Source: Paenibacillus lignilyticus (GTDB lineage Bacteria; Bacillota; Bacilli; Paenibacillales; Paenibacillaceae). From it: a stretch of DNA of 64,000 nt. Under the pieces are notes generated by a model. That model did not search any database, was not told the DNA's origin, and saw nothing but the letters and a program-made list of their open reading frames with translations. The stretch covers positions 248,001 to 312,000 of the forward strand of contig NZ_JAGKSP010000006.1 in assembly GCF_017942085.1 (NCBI RefSeq), in the 5' to 3' direction. Shown one piece after another: positions 35,460 through 44,130 of the stretch (its first letter is position 1; each line of letters opens with the position of its first letter). The position numbers were made by a program, and so were the translations under genes.

Positions 35460-35807
35460 ATGAATGTTCAAGTTACATTCCTCCCTTCCGGACGCAGTGT
35501 AACGGTACGTGCCGGGACAACTGTCCTGGATGCTGCCAGACGTGCCGGAGTGCCCATTCGAACACGGTGTGACGGGAAAGCTGCATGTCTCATGTGTAAA
35601 GTAACAGCGCAGAACAGCTCCTCAGGACTGTCTCCGCTAAATGACAATGAGCGTTATAAGCTCGCAGGTCTAGACCGCTCGGGGACAAGGCTCGCCTGTC
35701 AGGCGAGAGTATTTGGCCGTGCCGTAGTCGAGGTTCCGGAAGATCCGTTTCGCGCAGCAGTCAGAAGACAAATGATGCGCCAAGCGGAAGACGATGAATT
35801 ATGGTAG
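35460..35807 (+). CDS. [2Fe-2S] ferredoxin, second copy
   Basis: A 115-residue plant-type ferredoxin with Cys in CDGKAACLMC and LACQAR; compared with the first copy the loop is CxxxxxCxxC with Ala-Ala. A basic C-terminal tail (RRQMMRQAEDDELW) follows. ATG 35460 has GCGAGGG upstream; TTG 35430 in frame is an alternative. It may serve a different partner than the copy at 34526. Confidence 0.85.
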   Translation: MNVQVTFLPSGRSVTVRAGTTVLDAARRAGVPIRTRCDGKAACLMCKVTAQNSSSGLSPLNDNERYKLAGLDRSGTRLACQARVFGRAVVEVPEDPFRAAVRRQMMRQAEDDELW

Positions 35808-35822
35808 GGGGAAGTTAGTGTC

Positions 35823-36554
35823 ATGAAAGGCTTGAGAAAAGCGGCTGCAGCTATGGTGCTTGCACTTATGGCTGCTTTGCTGTCCGGCTGTCTGTATCCC
35901 AAGGACCAAATGGGCCAATTTCAGAAGCCGCCAAAAGATGCAATACTAAACGTACAAACCGTTATCGATCAATTTCAGAAGGACACAGGCTTGCTCCCGA
36001 TGCAGAACAGCACCGAAGCGACGCCGATCTACGAGAAATTCAAGGTCGATTTTGACAAATTGAAGCGAATGAATTACGTCTCAAGCATCCCGGAGACAGC
36101 TTATGAGCAGGGCGGAAGCTACTATTATCTCATCATTAACGAGGATACGGATCCTACCATTAAGCTTATGAATCTCGTTCTCTATCAACAAATGAACGAT
36201 GTACAAGCTGCCGTGAAGTCGTTTGCGGATGCAAACAGCGGCAAACTTCCTGAAGGTGCAGCGCTCTACCCGGACTTTAAAGCGATCGATTTCGATGCGC
36301 TGGATCAAAAAGAGCCGGTACTTCACAGTATGTTTACGGGGGGCATTTTGACCCCGATGATGGATGAGAAAGGCAATGTTTATATTGACTACGGCACAGA
36401 TATTATGCAGGCCGTTTCCAAGCTGGATAGCGCCAATAAGCCGGATGAACACGCGGATTTGCGCGCGCTCCTTGTAGATTCTTCAGATTTTGTACCTGTC
36501 AAATCCCCGGTATACCGTCTAGTCAACGGAGAGCCGCAGGCTGTTCTCAAATAA
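35823..36554 (+). CDS. YphF-type lipoprotein (DUF3939-like)
   Basis: A 243-residue lipoprotein with signal peptide and lipobox LLSGC (Cys23). The mature part is soluble and mixed alpha/beta, with no cysteines. Position directly before spoIVA matches B. subtilis yphF. Function unknown. GGGGGAAGTTAGTGTC precedes the ATG. Confidence 0.75.
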   Translation: MKGLRKAAAAMVLALMAALLSGCLYPKDQMGQFQKPPKDAILNVQTVIDQFQKDTGLLPMQNSTEATPIYEKFKVDFDKLKRMNYVSSIPETAYEQGGSYYYLIINEDTDPTIKLMNLVLYQQMNDVQAAVKSFADANSGKLPEGAALYPDFKAIDFDALDQKEPVLHSMFTGGILTPMMDEKGNVYIDYGTDIMQAVSKLDSANKPDEHADLRALLVDSSDFVPVKSPVYRLVNGEPQAVLK

Positions 36555-36578
36555 CCCGTATCGACTTGCTTCACCTCA

Positions 36579-36611
36579 GCTCCTGTCCGCCCCGCGACAG
36601 GAGTTTTTTTG
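36579..36611 (+). terminator. Intrinsic terminator after the yphF-like gene
   Basis: Perfect 8-bp CTCCTGTC/GACAGGAG stem, 8-base loop, T7 tail. Confidence 0.9.
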
Positions 36612-36892
36612 TCGTTCAGGCATAGCTTTGGTCTTTCTCTCATATATCTCAATCTTGGAAGGCCGGGAGCGGAGAAGCTCATCGAAATCGAAAGATTTCA
36701 TGTTTGCAGTCGTCATAATCGGGCCATGGACGCAATAAGCTATTACTAGTCCAAAATCATGTACGAGTTGCGTCGCTTGTTTGCAACTGTGGCAGGCGGG
36801 TAGCGGCGAACCCTGACGACGAACAGCAGGAGGAAAGCAGCAGTAACGGTACGTCCATGTACAGGCGAAATACGATTGGGAGGGGATATTCA
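36612..36892 (+). other. Leader/promoter region of spoIVA
   Basis: This completes a 338-base gap. spoIVA should be driven by sigma-E in the mother cell, but I see no clear ATATT/CATACAAT pair; the best partial match is CATATATC near 36641. An unassigned ORF head runs from 36857 into spoIVA. Confidence 0.35.
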
Positions 36893-38371
36893 GTGGAGAA
36901 AGTGGACATTTTCAAGGACATTGCCGAACGAACCGGCGGGGATATTTACCTCGGCGTCGTTGGTGCAGTCCGCACAGGCAAATCAACCTTCATCAAGCGG
37001 TTCATGGAGACGGTTGTGCTGCCGAACATCACGAACGATGCCGATCGGGTGAGAGCTATCGATGAACTGCCGCAAAGCGCAGCAGGAAAGACGATTATGA
37101 CAACGGAGCCTAAATTTGTGCCAAACCAAGCTGTCCAGCTTCGTGTGGCCGAGGGGCTCGACGTGAATGTCAGACTCGTTGATTGCGTTGGGTATGCGGT
37201 AGTTGGCGCGAAAGGCTACGAGGATGAGAATGGCCCCAGAATGATTACCACGCCGTGGTTCGAGGAGCCCATTCCATTCCAGGAAGCGGCCGAAATCGGA
37301 ACGCGCAAAGTCATTCAAGAGCATTCCACGCTCGGTGTCGTCGTGACGACAGACGGTACGATTGCGGAAATTCCGCGCAGCTCGTATATCGAAGCCGAAG
37401 AACGCGTTGTGAATGAGCTCAAAGAGGTCGGTAAGCCGTTCGTCCTCATTGTGAACTCCACACGTCCGAAGAGCGACGAGGCGCTTGCGCTTCGCAGCGA
37501 GCTTCAGGCTAAGTATGACATCCCGGTCATTACGCTCAGCGTAGCCACGATGGGTGAAGAAGAAGTGATGTCGGTGCTTCGTGAAGTGCTCTATGAGTTC
37601 CCGGTACATGAAGTGAACGTTAATCTTCCTAGCTGGGTTATGGTACTGAACGATAATCACTGGCTGCGTAACAACTACGAGAATTCGGTTCGCGATACGG
37701 TCAAAGATATTCGCCGTCTGCGCGATGTGGACCGAGTCGTCTCGCAGTTTATGGAATACGAATTCATCGCTCGCGCCGGACTAAGCGGCATGAACATGGG
37801 GCAAGGGGTCGCTGAAATCGACTTGTATGCACCGGATGAATTGTATGACCAAATCCTGATGGAAGTCGTCGGCGTTGAAATCCGCGGCAAAGACCATCTG
37901 CTGCAGCTGATGCAGGAGTTCTCCCATGCGAAGCGGGAATATGACCGATTTGCAGAAGCGCTTGAAATGGTCAAAACGACCGGTTACGGCATTGCAGCGC
38001 CGACGCTGGCGGAGATGGCGCTCGATGAGCCTGAGCTCATCCGTCAAGGCTCCCGTTTCGGAGTCCGCTTGAAGGCGACCGCTCCTTCCATCCATATGAT
38101 TCGCGTGGATGTGGAGTCCGAATTCGCGCCGATCATCGGTACCGAGAAACAAAGCGAGGAACTGGTCCGCTACTTAATGCAGGATTTCGAGAACGACCCG
38201 ATCAAGATTTGGGAATCCGACATCTTCGGCCGCTCGCTCCATTCCATCGTAAGGGAAGGCATCCAAGGCAAAATTGCGATGATGCCGGACAATGCGCGCT
38301 ATAAACTTCAGGAAACACTGGGCAGAATTATAAACGAAGGCTCAGGCGGACTGATTGCCATAATCTTGTAA
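36893..38371 (+). CDS. spoIVA: Stage IV sporulation protein A, coat morphogenetic ATPase
   Basis: SpoIVA polymerises on the forespore surface, using ATP, to form the basement layer of the spore coat. The 492-residue protein has the Walker A G24-A-V-R-T-G-K-S-T32, the LVDCVGYAVVGAKGYEDENG region, and the conserved C-terminus ending GGLIAIIL. GTG 36893 (reading MEKVDIFKDIAERTGGDIY) with GGGAGGGGA upstream is the family start; the 12 codons before it are shadow. Confidence 0.96.
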   Translation: MEKVDIFKDIAERTGGDIYLGVVGAVRTGKSTFIKRFMETVVLPNITNDADRVRAIDELPQSAAGKTIMTTEPKFVPNQAVQLRVAEGLDVNVRLVDCVGYAVVGAKGYEDENGPRMITTPWFEEPIPFQEAAEIGTRKVIQEHSTLGVVVTTDGTIAEIPRSSYIEAEERVVNELKEVGKPFVLIVNSTRPKSDEALALRSELQAKYDIPVITLSVATMGEEEVMSVLREVLYEFPVHEVNVNLPSWVMVLNDNHWLRNNYENSVRDTVKDIRRLRDVDRVVSQFMEYEFIARAGLSGMNMGQGVAEIDLYAPDELYDQILMEVVGVEIRGKDHLLQLMQEFSHAKREYDRFAEALEMVKTTGYGIAAPTLAEMALDEPELIRQGSRFGVRLKATAPSIHMIRVDVESEFAPIIGTEKQSEELVRYLMQDFENDPIKIWESDIFGRSLHSIVREGIQGKIAMMPDNARYKLQETLGRIINEGSGGLIAIIL

Positions 38372-38377
38372 GTCGTA

Positions 38378-38409
38378 AGAGACACGCGAACACAGCGTGT
38401 CTCTTTTTT
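38378..38409 (+). terminator. Intrinsic terminator after spoIVA
   Basis: AAGAGACACGC/GCGTGTCTCTT, 7-base loop, T-tail. Confidence 0.9.
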
Positions 38410-38657
38410 GTCGTTTTCAAGGGGATTTCGAGGTCAAATGCGTGAAAAACCTAGAGTAATCCTCGGAAAAACTTGTGTAGCCTCTTGAAATTCTATAGTC
38501 AACTGTATTACTATAAATCTGTTCATGGTTCAGTATGCAGGATTTGCACATAACGGAATTTCTTTGCACCAAGGCCTGCAGGTATATTTTCTGGGGTTTC
38601 GGTAAAACAGAATGATAATGATGTGCTTATGAACTGCCGTCAGGGGAGGTGAAAGAA

Positions 38658-38933
38658 ATGAACAAAACGGAACTGATTGCGAAAGTAGCCGAATTGACTG
38701 ACCTTTCCAAGAAAGATGCTTCCAAAGCGGTTGATGCCGTTTTTGATGCCATCTCCGACTCGCTGCAAGGCGGGGATAAAGTGCAATTGGTGGGTTTCGG
38801 TAACTTCGAGGTGAAAAGCCGCGAAGCCCGTAAAGGTCGCAACCCGCAAACGGGTGAAGAGATCGACATCCCGGCAAGCAAAATCCCGTCTTTCAAAGCG
38901 GGTAAATCACTTAAAGATCTTGTCTCCAAATAA
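38658..38933 (+). CDS. hup: DNA-binding protein HU
   Basis: The 91-residue histone-like protein bends and compacts DNA. It carries the helical dimer core ([30 protein letters not shown]) and the DNA-binding arm with [18 protein letters not shown], including the conserved Pro. GGGGAGGTGAAAGAA precedes ATG 38658; an upstream in-frame start at 38649 lies within that site. It lies between spoIVA and mtrB as in B. subtilis (hbs). Confidence 0.96.
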   Translation: MNKTELIAKVAELTDLSKKDASKAVDAVFDAISDSLQGGDKVQLVGFGNFEVKSREARKGRNPQTGEEIDIPASKIPSFKAGKSLKDLVSK

Positions 38934-38955
38934 GAAACGGTTCAGACCGTTGATG

Positions 38956-38989
38956 ACGTCCGGGTGCCAGCTGCACCCGGACGTTTTTC
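38956..38989 (+). terminator. Intrinsic terminator after the HU gene
   Basis: Perfect 11-bp CGTCCGGGTGC/GCACCCGGACG, 5-base loop, TTTTT. Confidence 0.92.
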
Positions 38990-39015
38990 GTCTCTCAGAG
39001 CGGCTTTCGTTTCTA

Positions 39016-39044
39016 TTGACAAGGAGAGTTAATTCCAGTAGACT
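39016..39044 (+). promoter_or_regulatory. Sigma-A promoter of mtrB
   Basis: TTGACA (39016-39021), 17-base spacer, TAGACT (39039-39044). Transcription would start near 39051, giving a leader of about 145 bases. Confidence 0.6.
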
Positions 39045-39109
39045 TTTTCTTGCGGTTCTTGGGATTGCTTTGAATCGTAGGATCGAAGAACGTACATAAC
39101 ATGCCACAG

Positions 39110-39147
39110 CTGCTATCCTGAGCACGATGTTCGGGAGGCAGTTTTTT
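39110..39147 (+). terminator. Intrinsic terminator inside the mtrB leader
   Basis: CTGCT-A-TCC pairs with GGG-A-GGCAG, and the loop forms GAGCA/TGTTC; TTTTTT follows. It ends 48 bases before the mtrB start. Upstream GAATCGT (39072-39078) can pair with ACGA..TTC (39124-39132), a possible antiterminator. Confidence 0.55.
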
Positions 39148-39194
39148 AACAGATACGGATTGTAGACCGAATGATCGAATAGGAGGCAGTATTC

Positions 39195-39416
39195 ATGGAA
39201 GACAAGAATGGGGAATATATCGTCATTAAAGCGAAAGCCCAAGGCGTACAAGTCATCGGACTGACTCGCGGTCAAGATACAAAGTTTCATCACACCGAGA
39301 AGCTAGACAAAGGAGAAATCCTCATCTGCCAGTTTACGGACCATACGTCAGCGATCAAAATTCGCGGCAAAGCCACTGTACTGACCAAGTACGGTACCGT
39401 CGATACAGAGGATTAA
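39195..39416 (+). CDS. mtrB: trp RNA-binding attenuation protein (TRAP)
   Basis: TRAP forms an 11- or 12-subunit ring that, when loaded with tryptophan, binds NAG repeats in the trp leader and causes early termination. The 73-residue subunit has the family core ([35 protein letters not shown]) with the Trp-pocket [10 protein letters not shown] segment and the RNA-binding [13 protein letters not shown] (Lys/Arg). The target lies at 49563 before trpE. AGGAGGCAG precedes the ATG. Its own leader carries a terminator. Confidence 0.96.
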   Translation: MEDKNGEYIVIKAKAQGVQVIGLTRGQDTKFHHTEKLDKGEILICQFTDHTSAIKIRGKATVLTKYGTVDTED

Positions 39417-39420
39417 ACCG

Positions 39421-39446
39421 AAAAGCAGGCATAGCCTGCTTTTTTA
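39421..39446 (+). terminator. Intrinsic terminator after mtrB
   Basis: AAAAGCAGGC-ATA-GCCTGCTTTT with further T. Confidence 0.88.
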
Positions 39447-39497
39447 GTTTGTACACTAGAGTAGCAGGACATTCTGTGCGCGAGAGGCGGATGGTAG

Positions 39498-40031
39498 ATG
39501 TCGCATTACAAGAGACTACTCTATGCGTGTGCGGTAACAGCAGCTGTTACCGTTTTACTTTCTATACTTCCGTTAACGGATTCAAGAATGAAGCAAGCTA
39601 AAGGAGATATTTCTGTCTTTCATCCCGTACCGATCAAACGCTTGAGCGCAGGGGTGATCGTAGATTCCATGCTTGGACTTCATCTGGAATTGGACGTTAA
39701 ACGGGTGGATTGGAAAGGTTCGGTGCTGTCGGTCGATTTATCTGCGGAGCATTATGGGAATGCTGTAGAGGAGTGGATGTCCGATTTGCAGCGCCTTTTG
39801 GAATTTGCGTTCGTACATACGGATAATGTGAGCCGTGTCTTGGTCCGATTCGTTACCCCCATGCAGCCGTTGAATGACGAGGAGATTCCCGTTAACAGAC
39901 TGCTGGCCGCGGTCGATGTCAGGCGGAGCGATACTTGGCTGTCCACAGAACTGTCAAACTTAAGCGCCGCAGAGCCGTTTACGGACGAAATTTGGAGGCA
40001 GCGCCTGCGTTTGTCTATATCCCAGTTGTAG
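39498..40031 (+). CDS. Unknown membrane-anchored protein between mtrB and hepS
   Basis: A 177-residue protein not recognised. Residues 5-25 form an N-terminal membrane segment; the rest looks like a small extracytoplasmic alpha/beta domain rich in Val/Leu and acidic residues. GAGAGGCGGATGG lies upstream of the ATG. It has no counterpart that I know in the B. subtilis mtrB-hepS interval. Confidence 0.6.
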   Translation: MSHYKRLLYACAVTAAVTVLLSILPLTDSRMKQAKGDISVFHPVPIKRLSAGVIVDSMLGLHLELDVKRVDWKGSVLSVDLSAEHYGNAVEEWMSDLQRLLEFAFVHTDNVSRVLVRFVTPMQPLNDEEIPVNRLLAAVDVRRSDTWLSTELSNLSAAEPFTDEIWRQRLRLSISQL

Positions 40032-40048
40032 CGAAACGCGACACATAG

Positions 40049-40057
40049 TGCTATAAT
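40049..40057 (+). promoter_or_regulatory. Extended -10 promoter of hepS
   Basis: TGCTATAAT (TGn + TATAAT), 117 bases before hepS. The -35 is poor. A leader hairpin GATGATT/AATCATC (40106-40146) follows. Confidence 0.55.
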
Positions 40058-40173
40058 TATTTAGATTATTAACAGATGAATTCCCACGGCATTTATCTAA
40101 TTCGGATGATTGGTTGAGGCAGCCTTCGGTTGAATCGGCAATCATCTAAGTTTTGTCCGGAGGCTAGGGCCAA

Positions 40174-41043
40174 ATGAAACCATATAAAATACCTGAGATC
40201 GCAAAAAAGTACCTTGAATACGATATGATTCAAATGCATACCGAGCTGCCGGATTTTCCCGATTCGAGGATCAGGCTGCTCTTCGCTTTTTTGGCCAATC
40301 AACGCACGCCGCTGTTCCACAGTGAGCTCTATTCGCTTGTCACTGCCTTGGTACAGATGGGGATGGATACGCATGATCTCATCGATTCGGACAGCGGTCG
40401 CCTTCAGGAACGCGAGATGAGATCACGTCAGTTAAAGGTGCTCGCGGGCGATTACTACAGCAGCCGATTCTATCAGCTGTTGTCGCAAGCCGGTCAGGTG
40501 GATATGATTCGCCGGATCAGCAGCGGTGTATCCGAGGTCAATAAGCTCAAGGTAAACTTATACCTCCGAATGAAGCAGTTGAAGCTGACGGCCGAAGAGT
40601 ATCTAAGCCACTGCATACAGCTGAAGACAGAGTTATTCCAAGCTTTCACGGACAGCATGGATGATAAGCTGACGCGTGCCTGGACGGAGCTGCTTCAAGG
40701 CTTCGGACGTTGCGAGGTCGTAATGGATGAGCTGATTCGCAGCGAGAAGCCAGAACGGTTCTGCGGCAGTTGGGCATACTGGCATGTGTGGAACAACGGA
40801 ACCGATGAAGAGAAACGCAAATTATCCGATCTATCCACTGAGCCGTCTTATGCGCAGTCTTTGATCGCAAAATATGATATTCGCACACAATTGGCCGAGA
40901 AGCTGAAACAATCTGCTCTGCATGTACAATCGGTCGTTTCGTGTCTTGATTCCGATAAGCTCGTCCGCGAGTTGATGGGCATCGCAGAAACGTTTACGCG
41001 TCCTCTTGTACCTGCGGCATCGGCCCAAGGCGAGAGAAGGTAA
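40174..41043 (+). CDS. hepS: Heptaprenyl diphosphate synthase component 1
   Basis: Small, non-catalytic subunit of the enzyme that makes the C35 side chain of menaquinone; partner is HepT at 44127. The 289-residue helical protein matches HepS/GerCA, with the conserved [27 protein letters not shown] and [19 protein letters not shown] segments. GGAGG lies before ATG 40174. The operon continues to menG 11 bases after the stop. Confidence 0.88.
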   Translation: MKPYKIPEIAKKYLEYDMIQMHTELPDFPDSRIRLLFAFLANQRTPLFHSELYSLVTALVQMGMDTHDLIDSDSGRLQEREMRSRQLKVLAGDYYSSRFYQLLSQAGQVDMIRRISSGVSEVNKLKVNLYLRMKQLKLTAEEYLSHCIQLKTELFQAFTDSMDDKLTRAWTELLQGFGRCEVVMDELIRSEKPERFCGSWAYWHVWNNGTDEEKRKLSDLSTEPSYAQSLIAKYDIRTQLAEKLKQSALHVQSVVSCLDSDKLVRELMGIAETFTRPLVPAASAQGERR

Positions 41044-41053
41044 GGTGACTACC

Positions 41054-41773
41054 ATGCAATCCAAATCCAAGGAACAGCATGTGCATGCCGTATTTGAAAG
41101 CATTGCACCAACGTATGACCTCATGAATGATTTAATCAGCTTCCGTCGACATAAGGCGTGGAGAAAATTTACGATGCGCAAGATGGATGTAAAACCCGGC
41201 AATACCGCGATCGATTTATGCTGCGGCACTTGCGACTGGACCATTGCGTTAGCGAAGGCAAGTGAAAGCGGTGAAGTGGTAGGGCTTGATTTCAGCGCAG
41301 GCATGCTTGAAGTAGGGAAGAAGAAAGTGAAGAGCGAAGGGCTTGATCGTCAAATCTCGCTCGTGCAAGGCAATGCGATGGAGCTTCCATTCGAGGACAA
41401 TCGTTTCGATTATGCAACAATCGGTTTCGGCCTTCGCAACGTTCCGGATCTGGAACAGGTGCTTCGCGAAATGATGCGCGTGGTGAAGCCCGGCGGGCAA
41501 GTGGTTTGTCTGGAAATGTCCAAGCCCACCTGGCAGCCGTTCAAAGCGATCTATTATTTCTACTTCGAGAAAATCATGCCCGCGATCGGAAAAATGGTCG
41601 CCAAGCGGTACGAGCAGTACAAGTGGCTGCCGGAATCGCTTAAAGCATTTCCGGACTCGAAGCAGCTTGCGGCGAAATACCGTGAAATCGGCCTACAAAA
41701 TGTTCGCGTATTTCCGTTAGCAGGCGGTGTCGCAGCATTACACATGGGGACGAAGGGAACGGACAACAGATGA
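41054..41773 (+). CDS. menG: Demethylmenaquinone methyltransferase
   Basis: SAM-dependent C-methylation that completes menaquinone. The 239-residue enzyme has the SAM motif [14 protein letters not shown] (usual DxxxGTGD with Cys), the [11 protein letters not shown] acid loop and the [22 protein letters not shown] and [13 protein letters not shown] signatures. ATG 41054 follows AAGGTGA; GTG 41045 is possible. Its stop overlaps the next start in ATGA. Confidence 0.94.
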   Translation: MQSKSKEQHVHAVFESIAPTYDLMNDLISFRRHKAWRKFTMRKMDVKPGNTAIDLCCGTCDWTIALAKASESGEVVGLDFSAGMLEVGKKKVKSEGLDRQISLVQGNAMELPFEDNRFDYATIGFGLRNVPDLEQVLREMMRVVKPGGQVVCLEMSKPTWQPFKAIYYFYFEKIMPAIGKMVAKRYEQYKWLPESLKAFPDSKQLAAKYREIGLQNVRVFPLAGGVAALHMGTKGTDNR

Positions 41774-42645
41774 TTCGCAAATTTCGCATAATTTTAGAAA
41801 TGATTAAGTTTGAACATACCATTTTCGCATTGCCGTTTGCTTTCATGGGTGCACTGCTCGGTGCGATTATCATGGAGGATCGGCTGCCGGAATGGAGCGA
41901 GATCGGCTGGATCATTCTGGCGATGGTCGGTGCCAGAAGCGCGGCAATGGGGCTGAACCGCGTCATTGACCGTGTTATCGATGCCAAGAACCCGCGCACC
42001 GCGAAACGGGCGATCCCGGCAGGTCTGCTGCGTGCGGGCGAAGTCGGCTTGTTCATCGCGGTGTCCTTTATTGTGTTATTCATTGCTGCTTCGCAGCTGG
42101 ATCCAATATGTATGAAGCTGATGCCGATTGCGGTATTCATGCTTGTGCTCTATTCCTATACAAAACGTTTTACATGGCTTTGCCATGTCGTGCTCGGACT
42201 GACAATCGGTCTGGCGCCGCTTGGCGGATGGGTTGCAATCGCGGGACATTTCGAGCTGTCGGCTTGGGTGCTCTATGCAACGGTCGCTTGCTGGCTGGCC
42301 GGCTTTGATATTATTTATGCTTGCCAAGATTTCGAGTTTGACCGCAAGGAAGGCGTATATTCGATTCCCGCGCGGTTCGGTATGGCCGGTGCATTGCAGT
42401 TATCGCGCGGGTTTCATCTGTTGACGAGTATCGGATTCATTTCATTATATTGGTTAACCCCGCTTAGCTGGCTCTATCTGATTGGCGCCATTATCTCGGT
42501 TGGCATGCTCTGCTACGAACATATCCTCGTCAAACCGAATGATATGAGCCGTGTGCAAACTGCCTTCTTTACCATGAACGGAACACTGAGCGTTGTATTG
42601 TTTATAAGTGCGTTGCTCGATTTGGTGGTGCTTCACAAGTGGTAG
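41770..42645 (+). CDS. UbiA-like polyprenyltransferase (menaquinone, futalosine-type)
   Basis: Attaches the prenyl chain to the aromatic head of the quinone. The 291-residue protein has about eight membrane segments and both Mg-binding motifs, [12 protein letters not shown] and DFEFDRKEG. Its neighbours, a UbiX-like gene and mqnA, place it in the futalosine route, where such genes are called mqnP. Start overlaps menG in ATGA. Confidence 0.85.
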   Translation: MIRKFRIILEMIKFEHTIFALPFAFMGALLGAIIMEDRLPEWSEIGWIILAMVGARSAAMGLNRVIDRVIDAKNPRTAKRAIPAGLLRAGEVGLFIAVSFIVLFIAASQLDPICMKLMPIAVFMLVLYSYTKRFTWLCHVVLGLTIGLAPLGGWVAIAGHFELSAWVLYATVACWLAGFDIIYACQDFEFDRKEGVYSIPARFGMAGALQLSRGFHLLTSIGFISLYWLTPLSWLYLIGAIISVGMLCYEHILVKPNDMSRVQTAFFTMNGTLSVVLFISALLDLVVLHKW

Positions 42646-43301
42646 AGCAAGCTTCCGACGTTACGTGCAAGAGTATGGTTGTCGGTATTACAGGAGCCAG
42701 CGGCGCGATCTACGGGATCAGGCTAATCAGCAGCCTTCTGGAAGGCGGGCTGAACGTACATCTTGTCGTGACCGAGGCAGGCTGGCGCGTGCTGAAAGAG
42801 GAGCTTGGCTGGGACACTGCGAAGCGTCAGCAGGCGGTAACCGCCGTATTCCATGAGGCGATGGAGGCAGGACGGTTGATTCTGCATCCCAATGCGGATA
42901 TCGGCGCCTCGATTGCAAGCGGATCGTACCGAGTAGAAGGCATGATCATCATGCCATGCTCAATGGGGACATTGGCCTCAATCGCACATGGCATTTCGGA
43001 TGATTTGATGACACGTGCTGCGGATGTTATGCTGAAGGAAGGACGCAAGCTGATCCTTGTGCCTCGCGAAACGCCGCTGCATGCCATTCATTTGGAGAAC
43101 ATGCTGACGCTGGCTCGGCTTGGCGTTAAGCTCATTCCGGCAATGCCGGCCTTTTATCATGGCCCGCAAACAATTGACGATATCATCAATTTTCTAGTCG
43201 GGAAAGTGCTTGATCAGCTTCCGCTGGATCATGATTTGTACAGAAGATGGGGAGATGAACAGCATGGGGTTAAATCGCCCGATTACAGTCGGTCGCATTG
43301 A
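42639..43301 (+). CDS. UbiX-like flavin prenyltransferase
   Basis: Makes prenylated FMN, the cofactor of UbiD-type decarboxylases. The 220-residue protein has the FMN-binding GITGASGAIYG head, the PCSMGTLASIAHGISDDL segment and LVPRETPLHAIHLENM. GTG 42639 overlaps the previous stop; ATG 42675 would give the shorter, common family start. A UbiD partner (MqnL-type decarboxylase) is not in the window. Confidence 0.85.
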   Translation: MVEQASDVTCKSMVVGITGASGAIYGIRLISSLLEGGLNVHLVVTEAGWRVLKEELGWDTAKRQQAVTAVFHEAMEAGRLILHPNADIGASIASGSYRVEGMIIMPCSMGTLASIAHGISDDLMTRAADVMLKEGRKLILVPRETPLHAIHLENMLTLARLGVKLIPAMPAFYHGPQTIDDIINFLVGKVLDQLPLDHDLYRRWGDEQHGVKSPDYSRSH

Positions 43302-44130
43302 CTATGCGAACGTTTGGCCTATTTTTCATTATGCGGAGCAGCAATTGCCGCAGGAACGGTTCCATATTGAGAAGCGTGTCCCGGCCGCATTGAATAAAGC
43401 GCTTCGGCAGGGTGAGATCGACATCACCTCGATGTCCTCGTACGCATATGCGGAAAATGCCAGTGAATACTTGCTGCTGCCGGATTTATCGGTTAGCGCA
43501 AGGGGGCGCGTCAATTCGATTCTGTTGTTTCTTAAGAAACCGCTCGATGAAGTGTTCCGGGGACGGATTGCAATGACGGCAACGTCTGCAACCTCCGTAA
43601 ATTTGCTCAAAATTTTAATGAAGCTTTATTATAAAGCGGAACCTTCATATATAACGATGGAGCCTAATCTCGACACGATGCTGGAGGAAGCGGATGCCGC
43701 GCTTCTGATCGGGGATACAGCCATTCATGCTTCGTGGGCGAATAAAGAAAGAGGCATGGCCGTTATCGATCTGGGCGAGCTATGGCGCAATTGGACAGGC
43801 TACGGCATGACCTTCGCGCTTGTGGCTGTCCGCAAAGAAATTGCCGCTGCAGATCCGGAGGCGGTTTCGACCGTTCTCCATGCGCTGACGGCAAGCAAGG
43901 AAAGAAGTCTCAGCGATTTGCAGCCTCTTATCGATAAAGCATGCACTTTGTTAGGCGGGGAAGAGGCCTATTGGAAACGATATTTCAAAGAGCTGCACTA
44001 TAACTTTGGAACGGACGAGCAGGCAGGTTTATCGTTGTATTTTGACTATGCGCATCAATTGGGTTTGCTGTCGCATGAGGTTCAAATGCAATTTTTCTTA
44101 GACCAATCTGCCCTCAAGGTGAACAAATGA
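43264..44130 (+). CDS. mqnA: Chorismate dehydratase-type menaquinone enzyme (MqnA/MqnD family)
   Basis: MqnA is the entry enzyme of the futalosine pathway, removing water from chorismate. The 288-residue protein shows the family head VGRIDYANVWPIFHY (residues 8-22) and the periplasmic-binding-protein-like fold. ATG 43264 has GGGGAG 9 bases upstream and overlaps the UbiX gene by 38 bases. It may instead be MqnD; only the pathway is secure. Confidence 0.82.
   Translation: MGLNRPITVGRIDYANVWPIFHYAEQQLPQERFHIEKRVPAALNKALRQGEIDITSMSSYAYAENASEYLLLPDLSVSARGRVNSILLFLKKPLDEVFRGRIAMTATSATSVNLLKILMKLYYKAEPSYITMEPNLDTMLEEADAALLIGDTAIHASWANKERGMAVIDLGELWRNWTGYGMTFALVAVRKEIAAADPEAVSTVLHALTASKERSLSDLQPLIDKACTLLGGEEAYWKRYFKELHYNFGTDEQAGLSLYFDYAHQLGLLSHEVQMQFFLDQSALKVNK

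Noticed and set aside
38410..38657. HU gene promoter
   Set aside because: Several AT-rich -10-like boxes occur, but no pair with sensible spacing stands out, so none was listed.
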